Origin: Flavobacteriia bacterium 40-80
GTDB taxonomy: Bacteria; Bacteroidota; Bacteroidia; Flavobacteriales_D; Crocinitomicaceae
Assembly: GCA_001899145.1 (NCBI GenBank)
Contig: MKVF01000004.1
Coordinates: 124,001 to 188,000 of the forward strand
Reading direction: 5' to 3'
DNA: 64,000 bases
Shown: positions 1 through 6,806 of the stretch, one piece after another
Layout of the letters: the number at the start of each line of letters is the position of its first letter
Numbering within the stretch: the first letter of the stretch is position 1
The notes under the pieces: generated by a model
The model's database searches: none
Seen by the model: only the letters and a program-made list of their open reading frames with translations
Told to the model about the DNA's origin: nothing
Translations under genes and position numbers: made by a program

Positions 1-1
1 A

Positions 2-109
2 AATTTAGATGAAAAAACAAAAGATATCCTTCATATCAAAACGCACTACGAAAAGCTTTTTACAGCAAAAGGAAGCATCATAAAATACTGTACATTCAAG
101 GTGCATTAG
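2..109 (+). CDS. trmB: tRNA (guanine-N7-)-methyltransferase, C-terminal end (partial)
   Basis: Only the last 35 codons lie in the window; the gene enters from the left edge. The reading frame starting at base 2 is open to a TAG at 107-109. The peptide contains ILHIKTHYEKLF and ends IIKYCTFKVH, which resembles the closing helix and strand of Bacteroidota TrmB proteins (pattern IKTxYEKxF...IKYLKFK). TrmB makes m7G46 in tRNAs using S-adenosylmethionine; the catalytic part is outside the window. The stop overlaps by four bases (TTAG) the stop of the convergent gene. The assignment rests on recall of the family's tail from a short stretch, so it is moderate. Confidence 0.6.
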   Translation, partial: NLDEKTKDILHIKTHYEKLFTAKGSIIKYCTFKVH

Positions 110-1344
110 TACGTCACACGTACCACAGCACCTTGATATACAGCTTTCGTTTCAAAATTTGCTTTTTCGGACAACCTAACCGTCCATACATAGCGCGTAT
201 TTGGAGCTACCAGTTCTCCAGTTCTTTTATCAATACCATTCCATGGATTAGAGGCCGTATTTGTCATGAAGATAACATCTCCTGTTCTTGGGTCGATGAT
301 CTGCATTTCAAAAAGCACATCCCGCTCATAAAGCGCATACGGTAAAAAAGTCTTGTTACGTTCGTCTCTGCTATCCACATTGAAGGCTGTAACAGCTAAC
401 AAGTTATAGTCCTCGCGTACCTGAACGGTATAAGCATCTTTTAATTCACAGCCATTCTCCATGCCTGAAAAGTTAACTTTTACGTCTCCTCTGCTGAAAG
501 CAGGAACCAGGATCTCTTTTTTCGTTCCCAGTGTCTGTCCGTTTAATTCCCATTTGTAGGCTGATAAATCTCCATTTGTCAACTTAACAGGAATAAAAGG
601 AAGCCCTTTTTCATAAACGACCTCATCAGCAATAAAGTTCAGCTTGGGAGCATCCACAACTTCAAGAGATTGCAAGAGTTTCCCATCCGCAGATTTCACT
701 TTATAAAATCCGGAAGCAAGGTCAGATGCGTTCAGCTCTTTGTATGCTCCTAACTGATAGGATGTATTCTCACCGACAATAAATACTGCAGCATCATTAT
801 TATTCAGCAATGATTTTCGTTCGGTTTTACAGATTACCTTATTCCAGTTCAAAGAAATTTTACTGATAGCAGACGTTGTTCCTTTATCAGGATTAACCGT
901 ATTTTTTACTCCCTGAACTTCTTCTTTCTGAGAATCAGGGACAGCTTGTAATTCAGCTAATTGAGAAGCAGGCTGCTTCTCCGTTTTTAATTCCGTAACG
1001 ATCTTATTCTGAATAGTTTCAGAATTTATCTGGTGCACAGCTTCTTTTTCCTGCGTATTATTGTTTACATCCGTTTTCGGCTGTTCTGTCGTTTCAGGAT
1101 TTTCTTTCGTTTTCTCAGAAGCAACAACCGGCTGCTGTGCTGCATCATCCGAATTAAAATAAATTACACCGCCGGCAATGGCCACCACAGCTACTGCAGC
1201 AGCAATCCACCACTTCACAGCAGACGAAGCTGTTCCGGCAGCAGCAGAAGCATCCAGACGGGAAGAAAGACTTTCCCAAGCTTTGGGATCGTACACTTCT
1301 TCGTGCTGTTCTACCTGCTGTTTTATAAAATCATCTAATTTCAT
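106..1344 (-). CDS. Membrane-anchored partner of the ECF sigma factor with a CHU_C-like C-terminal domain
   Basis: 412 residues. Residues 1-44 are a short cytoplasmic segment with a FxxxxW.SLSSRL pattern seen at the start of many Bacteroidota anti-sigma-like proteins. One transmembrane helix follows (about 45-63), then a Thr/Glu/Pro-rich linker (about 65-165), Ig-like beta domains, and residues 318-412 that resemble the gliding-motility-associated C-terminal domain (DPRTGDVIFMTN, NPWNGIDKRTGE, YVWTVRL). It starts 10 bp after the ECF sigma gene and is probably co-transcribed, so a role as its membrane regulator is inferred. No zinc-finger anti-sigma motif is visible. Its stop overlaps that of the convergent trmB. 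A structural envelope protein is the alternative. Confidence 0.65.
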   Translation of the reverse strand: MKLDDFIKQQVEQHEEVYDPKAWESLSSRLDASAAAGTASSAVKWWIAAAVAVVAIAGGVIYFNSDDAAQQPVVASEKTKENPETTEQPKTDVNNNTQEKEAVHQINSETIQNKIVTELKTEKQPASQLAELQAVPDSQKEEVQGVKNTVNPDKGTTSAISKISLNWNKVICKTERKSLLNNNDAAVFIVGENTSYQLGAYKELNASDLASGFYKVKSADGKLLQSLEVVDAPKLNFIADEVVYEKGLPFIPVKLTNGDLSAYKWELNGQTLGTKKEILVPAFSRGDVKVNFSGMENGCELKDAYTVQVREDYNLLAVTAFNVDSRDERNKTFLPYALYERDVLFEMQIIDPRTGDVIFMTNTASNPWNGIDKRTGELVAPNTRYVWTVRLSEKANFETKAVYQGAVVRVTY

Positions 1345-1354
1345 ATATACTGTT

Positions 1355-1921
1355 TCAATACATTTTTTTCAACTTATCCTTCAGTGCTTTCTGGAGATTT
1401 GCCTTTGCTTTTGCCAGATTCGATTTGGAAGTTCCTTCTGAAATCCCAAGTGTATCCGCTATTTCTTTATGTGAGTAATTTTCAATTACAAACATGTTGA
1501 AAACGGTACGGTATGCGGGACTCAACTCTGCAATCGCTTTCATCACCAGCTGTGAATTCATCTCGGTCAGATCTTCATCTCCAAATCCCGAAAGTGTATC
1601 ATCCACATCTCTGAAAACCGAATCATCATCGTAGAGGACAGGATCTTTTTTTGATTTACGGTAATGATCTATACATGTATTTACCATAATTCTTCTCACC
1701 CAGCCTTCAAACGAGCCTGCATCTTCATATCGTTCCAGCTTATCAAAGATCTTAATAAATCCGTCCTGCAATAATTCCTGAGCCGTATCGCGGTCAGAAG
1801 TATAGCGCAGACAAACCGTCAGCATTTTTGAATAAAAAAACTTAAATAATGCTTCCTGGCTTGCCCGCTCCTGGCGCAAACAACCCTGAATAATATTATC
1901 TAATTTCTCTTTTTTATCCAC
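1355..1921 (-). CDS. ECF-type RNA polymerase sigma-70 factor
   Basis: 188 residues, usual for the family. Region 2 spans roughly residues 25-95 (LLQDGFIKIFDKL, then FEGWVRRIMVNTCID, the -10 recognition helix). Region 4 spans about 130-182 with a helix-turn-helix (YSHKEIADTLGISEGTSKSN). It directs core RNA polymerase to a specific promoter set. The start is a GTG at 1921: a TAG lies three codons upstream in frame and the next internal Met (residue 33) would remove part of region 2. It is followed after 10 bp by a transmembrane protein that may hold it inactive. It belongs to the SigW/SigE-like Bacteroidota group; the signal it answers to is not shown. Confidence 0.93.
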   Translation of the reverse strand: MDKKEKLDNIIQGCLRQERASQEALFKFFYSKMLTVCLRYTSDRDTAQELLQDGFIKIFDKLERYEDAGSFEGWVRRIMVNTCIDHYRKSKKDPVLYDDDSVFRDVDDTLSGFGDEDLTEMNSQLVMKAIAELSPAYRTVFNMFVIENYSHKEIADTLGISEGTSKSNLAKAKANLQKALKDKLKKMY

Positions 1922-2000
1922 AAGTTTCTAATTTGAAAAACGTCCCGTTCTTTGAATGGTTGCCTGTTGTAAAAAAATAAAACTGTAAAATTGAATTTAT

Positions 2001-2030
2001 AAAAAAACCCGAGACAAGTCTCAGGTTTTT
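2001..2030 (-). terminator. Rho-independent terminator after trxA
   Basis: GAGAC-AA-GTCTC stem extended by AACC/GGTT and flanked by A-runs on the left and T-runs on the right, so it can end transcription on both strands. It lies just beyond the trxA stop (2052) in the trxA direction. Confidence 0.8.
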
Positions 2031-2051
2031 AAACTATAATGAGTTGAACTA

Positions 2052-2369
2052 TTAAATGATCGCGTCTAGTTTTGATGTTAGTTGTCCTTTCGGAACTGCT
2101 CCAACAGATTTGTCAACCACTTCTCCGTTTTTAACGAATAAGATCGTAGGAATATTTCTGATCCCAAACTGAGCTGCTACTCCCGGATTTTTATCAACGT
2201 CCACTTTTCCTACCAGTGCTTTACCGTTATATTCACCTGCCATCTCTTCAATGATTGGACCAACCATTCTGCAAGGCCCGCACCATTCAGCCCAAAAATC
2301 AACCACTACGGGTTTGTCTGATTTTAATACTAATTCCTCAAAATTTGCGTCTGTGATTTCTAATGCCAT
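2052..2369 (-). CDS. trxA: Thioredoxin
   Basis: 105 residues, the classic length. The redox motif WCGPC has cysteines at residues 30 and 33; the cis-proline loop is RNIPT (Pro74). It is the cytoplasmic disulfide reductase, reduced by thioredoxin reductase and passing electrons to enzymes such as ribonucleotide reductase. It sits 66 bp after the preceding gene of the menD run, with a small CCGG/CCGG hairpin (about 2386-2399) in its leader, and is closed by its own terminator. It could be read with the upstream genes or from its own promoter. Assignment is secure. Confidence 0.97.
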   Translation of the reverse strand: MALEITDANFEELVLKSDKPVVVDFWAEWCGPCRMVGPIIEEMAGEYNGKALVGKVDVDKNPGVAAQFGIRNIPTILFVKNGEVVDKSVGAVPKGQLTSKLDAII

Positions 2370-2435
2370 AATTTTTATTTTTTTCCGGTAAACCGGGATA
2401 TTTATACTTAGAATTATTTCTTAACAATTTTACGA

Positions 2436-2831
2436 TTAATTCTTCAATTTACTGTTGTCAATAAGAATTTTTTTGAAAATCTGCTGGTTATTTGTTCTCA
2501 GTAAATAAAAATATTCTCCGTCTTCCAGCTGGGAAGAATCAAACTTTAAAATATGCTGTCCTTCTGAAAATTCCTTTGATGCAACATTCATGACCGACTC
2601 AAAATTCAGTGTCACAATTTCAAAATCCACCCATTTCACATCGTTGCATCTGAAGCAAAAATCAATAATTCCGAAAGCGGGACGCTGCTCCACGGAAATC
2701 AGCTCACAGAACAACTTCGGATCAATATTGCCTTTGTTAAGGCGGCGAAGCAACGCCCGGTAAAGCAGCATCAAAAGAATAATCGCAATTGATACATACA
2801 GTATTCCCAACAATATTTTTACCAAATCCAT
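2436..2831 (-). CDS. Unknown single-pass membrane protein with a beta-sandwich-like tail
   Basis: 131 residues, not recognised. Residues 5-27 form one transmembrane helix followed at once by a basic cluster (RALLRRLNK), which by the positive-inside rule places the rest in the cytoplasm. The tail (about 75-127) has alternating strands and a GEYFYLLRTNNQQIFKKILI ending that recalls the T9SS Por-type sorting fold, although a cytoplasmic site would not fit secretion. It lies 3 bp after the DUF493 gene and is probably in the same operon. Function unknown. Confidence 0.7.
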   Translation of the reverse strand: MDLVKILLGILYVSIAIILLMLLYRALLRRLNKGNIDPKLFCELISVEQRPAFGIIDFCFRCNDVKWVDFEIVTLNFESVMNVASKEFSEGQHILKFDSSQLEDGEYFYLLRTNNQQIFKKILIDNSKLKN

Positions 2832-2834
2832 AAT

Positions 2835-3110
2835 TTACAATGAAATGATTCCTTCTATTTTACTTGCTTTACGATAAATATCCAGAATTGACTCGACATC
2901 TATCATCACCGTCTTAATGCTCACACTCGTGTATTTATTTGACTTGGATTCATGCATCTGGATATCCGCCGAATCGTCAAACATCGCGTAGATCATTCCT
3001 ATTTTTTCATTGTCCGTCGGAACGATGAACTTAAAAAAATAAACATCCGGCCAGGATTGTTCGCTTAACTTTTCTCTTAACCGTCCTAAAAGCGCTTCTA
3101 AATCTTCCAT
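2835..3110 (-). CDS. DUF493 (YbeD-like) family protein
   Basis: 91 residues, the family's usual size. The core FFKFIVPTDNEKIG and the later NKYTSVSIKTVMID and IEGIISL match the Bacteroidota branch of DUF493, a small ferredoxin-like fold related to the ACT-type regulatory domain. Its biochemical role is not settled. The ATG at 3110 overlaps the stop of the preceding gene by one base (TAATG), indicating translational coupling. The family call is from recall of its conserved motifs; no function beyond that is claimed. Confidence 0.75.
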   Translation of the reverse strand: MEDLEALLGRLREKLSEQSWPDVYFFKFIVPTDNEKIGMIYAMFDDSADIQMHESKSNKYTSVSIKTVMIDVESILDIYRKASKIEGIISL

Positions 3111-3679
3111 TAGTATTTCTTGCTTAACAAAAGTAATCTTTTCATTTCTTTCAGGAGCGTAAAGGGCAGTTTGTTTGTATTATTTTTAACATCCGCAAGC
3201 GTATGGATTTTTTTGTCAGAAGCTTCTTTAATCGCTTCGTGAATATCCATGGGATCCGGCTCTTTGGAGACAATCAGCTGCTCATCAATTTCCAGAAAGT
3301 CAAACAAATTAGCAAAAGTTTTTTCATTCTCGCACATTTCCTTCAATAAAAGGGAAAGTTCTTCTATCGAAAAAGTGGCAAAGAGTCTTTGCTTCAGGGT
3401 ATTTTTATTAATGTAATAGGCATTGAACAAATCCGCCAGTGACAAATGATCATACGGAACAAGCACTGGCAGCACACTACAGGGAACGACTTCTCCGGGA
3501 AATAAATCCCGCTGCATTTCCAACAGCTCTTCCAGGCGTTCTATCCGCTTCTGAAACATTTTCAAAACCGGGACTTTCTGAATGGCAAACTGCCGGATCT
3601 CAAAAACTTCTTCTATTATTCCTTCCCGGATCGCTTCCAGCTCTTCAGCGGTAAATTCTATAAATTCATCTTCATTCAT
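3110..3679 (-). CDS. Unknown acidic, helical protein
   Basis: 189 residues, not recognised. It is soluble with no signal peptide or membrane helix. The first 25 residues are very acidic; residues 22-62 are predicted to form a coiled coil (IRQFAIQKVPVLKMFQKRIE, ERLEELLEM); the rest is helical and Leu-rich and ends in KEMKRLLLLSKKY. The start overlaps the TerC gene's end by 8 bp and its stop overlaps the DUF493 start by one base, so all three are tightly coupled. A function linked to TerC or DUF493 is only a guess from position. Confidence 0.75.
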   Translation of the reverse strand: MNEDEFIEFTAEELEAIREGIIEEVFEIRQFAIQKVPVLKMFQKRIERLEELLEMQRDLFPGEVVPCSVLPVLVPYDHLSLADLFNAYYINKNTLKQRLFATFSIEELSLLLKEMCENEKTFANLFDFLEIDEQLIVSKEPDPMDIHEAIKEASDKKIHTLADVKNNTNKLPFTLLKEMKRLLLLSKKY

Positions 3680-4448
3680 GATGTTCCGAGCCCTTGTGCT
3701 TCGCTTTATTCTTACGCATCCGGATGTTTAACATTTCCACAAGCAAAGCGTAGCACATTGCAAAATAGATATAACCTTTCGGAATTTCCTGACCAAATGA
3801 TTCTGCGATCAGTATCACACCGATCGTAACTAAAAATGCCAGTGCCAGCATCTTGATAGTCGGGCGTTTGCTTATAAAACCGGCAATTGCACCGGAAAAA
3901 AGCATCATTACCACCATGGAAATAATTACGGCTCCGAAAATGATCACCATCGGGTGCTTGTGCGGATCGCCATGGCCGATTTCATTCGTCATACCAATAG
4001 CCGTGATAATCGAATCAAAGCTGAAAACGATATCGATCATGATGATCTGAAAAATCACGCTGCTCAGCTTTGATTTTCCTTTTACCTCATCATCATGGTG
4101 AACGCCTTTCACCGTTTCAGACATTTCCTTGGTACTTTTGTAGATCAGGAAAAGCCCTCCCAGCAAGAGCACCAGGCTCTGACCGGAAAACGGATGGTCA
4201 AGGAACACAAACAACGGCGTTGTCATTTTCATTATCAGCGACACCAGCGACAGCAGGATCAGCCGGACAATCAATGCCATTGACAAGCCCAGATTTCTGG
4301 CCAGCCGTCTTTTTTCTGCCGGAAGCTTATCAGAAATGATGGAAATAAAAATAATATTATCAATACCCAGTACGATTTCCAGAAGTGTAAGGACTACGAG
4401 GTAAAAAATCCCTTCAGATGTTGCTAAAATGGAAAAATATTCTCCCAT
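3672..4448 (-). CDS. TerC family integral membrane protein
   Basis: 258 residues with about seven transmembrane helices. The two hallmark acidic motifs are present: LLEIVLGIDNIIFISI near residue 25 and DIVFSFDSIITAIGM near residue 140; their Glu/Asp residues are thought to bind metal within the membrane. TerC/Alx proteins are associated with manganese export at alkaline pH, metal loading of exported proteins and tellurite resistance. It starts 31 bp after menD and overlaps the next gene by 8 bp. There is no ter operon here, so a housekeeping metal-export role is more likely than tellurite resistance. Confidence 0.92.
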   Translation of the reverse strand: MGEYFSILATSEGIFYLVVLTLLEIVLGIDNIIFISIISDKLPAEKRRLARNLGLSMALIVRLILLSLVSLIMKMTTPLFVFLDHPFSGQSLVLLLGGLFLIYKSTKEMSETVKGVHHDDEVKGKSKLSSVIFQIIMIDIVFSFDSIITAIGMTNEIGHGDPHKHPMVIIFGAVIISMVVMMLFSGAIAGFISKRPTIKMLALAFLVTIGVILIAESFGQEIPKGYIYFAMCYALLVEMLNIRMRKNKAKHKGSEHHE

Positions 4449-4479
4449 GAGGTTTTAAATTAAATTATGAAAATTTGTT

Positions 4480-6177
4480 TCAAATTTTAAGAAATTTCTT
4501 CAATTCTCTGCTGTTTTCAACATTATTTGTGAAAATTTCCATCACACATGCTCCCTGCTGCGGATCATACGTGTAAAATTCTTCCATCTGCTGCTCTATT
4601 TCTTCCAGACTGCCTGCCTTAAAATAGCGGATTCCGTAAGAAACACAGATACCTTCCGCTTTAAACTGGTGCCTGTAAACAAAATTTTCTTTCAGCTCAT
4701 CCGTCGTGTCCGGACCGGGAATAATATTGAAAATATCTCCACCGCCGTTATTGATAAGGAAAACACGGAGATTAGCCAGTTTCAAAGTACTCCAGAACGC
4801 ATTTGAATCGTAAAAGAAAGACATATCACCAACAATCAACGTGTGCCATTTTTCCTGCGTAATCCAGCTTGCTCCTGCGGCGGTACTGATGCTTCCGTCA
4901 ATTCCGCTCGTTCCGCGATTACACCAGTAGTTCAGGGAACGTACAGGGTTAAACAGCTGGCTGTACCGAATAACGGAACTGTTTGCCAGATGCAGATGTG
5001 AATCTTCCGGAACGCAGTCTAATAAAAGCTCAAAGACTTTCAGGTCACAGAACGTTTCCAGCTGAAGCAGGTATTCCTGCGCTTTTTCTTCCTGGATGAA
5101 ATCCATCTGCTTCCATTTCGCACCGAAATTAGAATTTGTTTCTGCAGGATATTTTTCCAGCACTTCAATAAAATCCGCTTCTTCTACCAGCAAGCTTCTG
5201 GTTAAAGCCTGATAAGTATCCATATACGGAAATTCATTTCCTATCTTCCAGTGATGCTTCGGCTGATAGGTGCGGAAAAATTGCTTTATTTTTTTGGAAA
5301 CAACCGCTCCTCCGATAGTAATCAGCAATTCCGGGGCAAAATCAGCTTTGTCTTCTTCTGAAATACCGTTCAAAGTCCGGTCGATACATTGTACAAAATC
5401 ACGGTCCGTCATATTGGAAGTGTTTTCGGCCATGATCACTATATTCGGAAGATTATTCAGATTTTTTAACGCCGCCAGCAAGCGGGGATTTGGAAGATGC
5501 TGTCCAACCAGCACCATTACTTTCTCTGCTGATTTCCAGATGGATTTCAATACAACCTCTTCTTCTGCAGGAATGTGCTGTCTCCCATCAACAATTACGG
5601 AAGGCAAAAGCTCTGCAATTGCTTCATTTATGGGTTCTTTTCCGTAAAGCGGTTCTGTAAACGGGAAATTAATATGAACCGGGCCTTTTATTTTACCGTT
5701 GCAGGCATGATAGGCAGCGGCTATTTCACGGGAATTATACCAGCTATCTGTGTCATTGTGGTGATTTTCGCGTAACTGCGTATAATAACGAATATGATTT
5801 TTTAAAACATCATCCTGGCGAATTGTCTGCCCGTCACCCTGATCTATCCAGTCGATCGGCCGGTCAGCAGAAATTACCATCAGCGGTACATTCTGATAAA
5901 ACGCTTCCGCTACGGCAGGATAATAATTCAGCACTGCCGAACCTGATGTACAGATGAGTATTACAGGTTTTTCAAGCTGCTGCGCCATTCCCAAAGCATG
6001 AAACGCCGCGCTACGTTCATCAGGGATCACGATCGTCTCAAAATACGGATGCTGGTTAAACGCTACAATTAAAGGCGCATTCCGAGATCCGGGCGAAATA
6101 ACAACATGCTTCACTTCAAGGTATTTCAAATGAGAAACTAACAACTGAACACCTTTTTTTGAACTGGATAAATTCAT
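4480..6177 (-). CDS. menD: 2-succinyl-5-enolpyruvyl-6-hydroxy-3-cyclohexene-1-carboxylate synthase
   Basis: 565 residues, typical for MenD. This thiamine-diphosphate enzyme joins isochorismate and 2-oxoglutarate in menaquinone synthesis. The N-terminal TPP-enzyme domain has VISPGSRNAPL (about residues 26-36) and DERSAAFHALG with the proton-relay Glu; the C-terminal TPP-binding motif runs from GDMSFFYDSNAFW to NNGGGDIF (about 460-500). It is the first gene of a leftward run and has a TACTTTTG box 19 bp upstream. Menaquinone is the quinone expected for the Act complex encoded at 44.5-53.1 kb. No other men gene is in the window. Confidence 0.96.
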   Translation of the reverse strand: MNLSSSKKGVQLLVSHLKYLEVKHVVISPGSRNAPLIVAFNQHPYFETIVIPDERSAAFHALGMAQQLEKPVILICTSGSAVLNYYPAVAEAFYQNVPLMVISADRPIDWIDQGDGQTIRQDDVLKNHIRYYTQLRENHHNDTDSWYNSREIAAAYHACNGKIKGPVHINFPFTEPLYGKEPINEAIAELLPSVIVDGRQHIPAEEEVVLKSIWKSAEKVMVLVGQHLPNPRLLAALKNLNNLPNIVIMAENTSNMTDRDFVQCIDRTLNGISEEDKADFAPELLITIGGAVVSKKIKQFFRTYQPKHHWKIGNEFPYMDTYQALTRSLLVEEADFIEVLEKYPAETNSNFGAKWKQMDFIQEEKAQEYLLQLETFCDLKVFELLLDCVPEDSHLHLANSSVIRYSQLFNPVRSLNYWCNRGTSGIDGSISTAAGASWITQEKWHTLIVGDMSFFYDSNAFWSTLKLANLRVFLINNGGGDIFNIIPGPDTTDELKENFVYRHQFKAEGICVSYGIRYFKAGSLEEIEQQMEEFYTYDPQQGACVMEIFTNNVENSRELKKFLKI

Positions 6178-6195
6178 ACTTCTTCTTGTGAACTA

Positions 6196-6203
6196 CAAAA
6201 GTA
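6196..6203 (-). promoter_or_regulatory. Predicted -7 box before menD
   Basis: On the minus strand TACTTTTG fits the Bacteroidota consensus TAnnTTTG and ends 19 bp before the menD ATG. No clear TTG element is seen 19-22 bp further upstream, so this is a moderate prediction. Confidence 0.45.
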
Positions 6204-6287
6204 AATATTAGAATTTGAAAAGAGGGCAGGACATTGAGATTTTACGATTTTGGGCTACATGAGATATTTAATTCACTCATTTACAAT

Positions 6288-6317
6288 TTGATTCTTTGTA
6301 AAATTATTTTAAATTTG
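6288..6317 (+). promoter_or_regulatory. Bacteroidota-type promoter before a broken helicase gene
   Basis: TTG at 6288-6290, a 19-bp spacer, and TAAATTTG at 6310-6317 match the TTG/TAnnTTTG consensus well. It points rightward into the helicase fragment at 6416, suggesting that the original gene's promoter is still present. Confidence 0.55.
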
Positions 6318-6415
6318 GAAAAGTAAAAACTTTACATAGTCAGCAGATGATTGTGTGATAAAGTTATAGAAAAATATATAAATAATTAAGTTGTGAAATT
6401 TTAAACAAGACACTA

Positions 6416-6511
6416 TTGAAATTGACTGAATACCCCAAAAACATAAAATTCAAATACAGTTGGAGAAAATACCAACAACGGGTTCTTGACTATTTAATAG
6501 ACGGAAATTGA
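6416..6511 (+). pseudogene. 5' fragment of a DEAD/DEAH-box helicase gene
   Basis: A 31-codon frame beginning at a TTG and ending in TGA reads KLTEYPKNIKFKYSW then RKYQQRVLDYL. This matches my recollection of the first 30 residues of a Bacteroidota/Firmicutes helicase family in which the next segment is the Walker A (VAPPGSGKT). Here the frame stops before that motif and no helicase sequence follows. A promoter lies upstream. It looks like the stump of a deleted or rearranged gene. The stretch is short, so a homology search is needed for certainty. Confidence 0.55.
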
Positions 6512-6566
6512 AGACGAAAAAATAATATTTACAGGACTGATTTTAACAATGCTAACAATATTGACA

Positions 6567-6806
6567 ATGGGATTATTTGAGTTTTTTAAACCAAAATCTA
6601 ACAGCAGGCAATTTGTGAGCGAAACTGCATTTAACGATAACCGTGACAGACAAATGCAAATGACACCGCAGACACTTGAGCAACTAAGAAGTTTAAACGT
6701 AACGACTGATAAAGAATTAAAACTTGAATATTTTTTCTACACAAACACGGCAGACAAAGCGAAACAATTAGAAATGATCATTTATTATAAACTTCATACA
6801 GCATGA
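6567..6806 (+). pseudogene. Truncated RraB-like (ribonuclease E inhibitor family) protein
   Basis: The frame is open from 6549, but the family's usual start is MGLFEFF at 6567. Residues such as MTPQTLEQLRSLNV and LKLEYFFYTNTADKAKQL resemble the N-terminal half of Bacteroidota RraB-family proteins, which continue for roughly 60 more residues. Here the similarity ends abruptly after KQL and the frame closes with an unrelated MIIYYKLHTA tail at 6806. The family assignment is from recall. The stop overlaps the next gene's first possible ATG (ATGA). Probably a non-functional remnant; expression as a short peptide cannot be excluded. Confidence 0.55.

Larger units (their letters stand above)
6178..6548. 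other. Intergenic stretch with promoter relics and a gene fragment
   Basis: About 370 AT-rich bases between menD and the next frame. It holds the menD -7 box, a rightward promoter and the helicase fragment. I see no intact gene, hairpin terminator or insertion-sequence end in it. Confidence 0.6.

Noticed and set aside
2386-2399. CCGG hairpin as a terminator before trxA
   Set aside because: It is followed by A-runs on the transcribed strand, not T-runs, so it is more likely a leader hairpin.
4070-4339. Plus-strand frames opposite terC (and similar frames opposite htpG, ABC-F, actB, coxA)
   Set aside because: They mirror strongly coding minus- or plus-strand genes, have no family features and no promoters.
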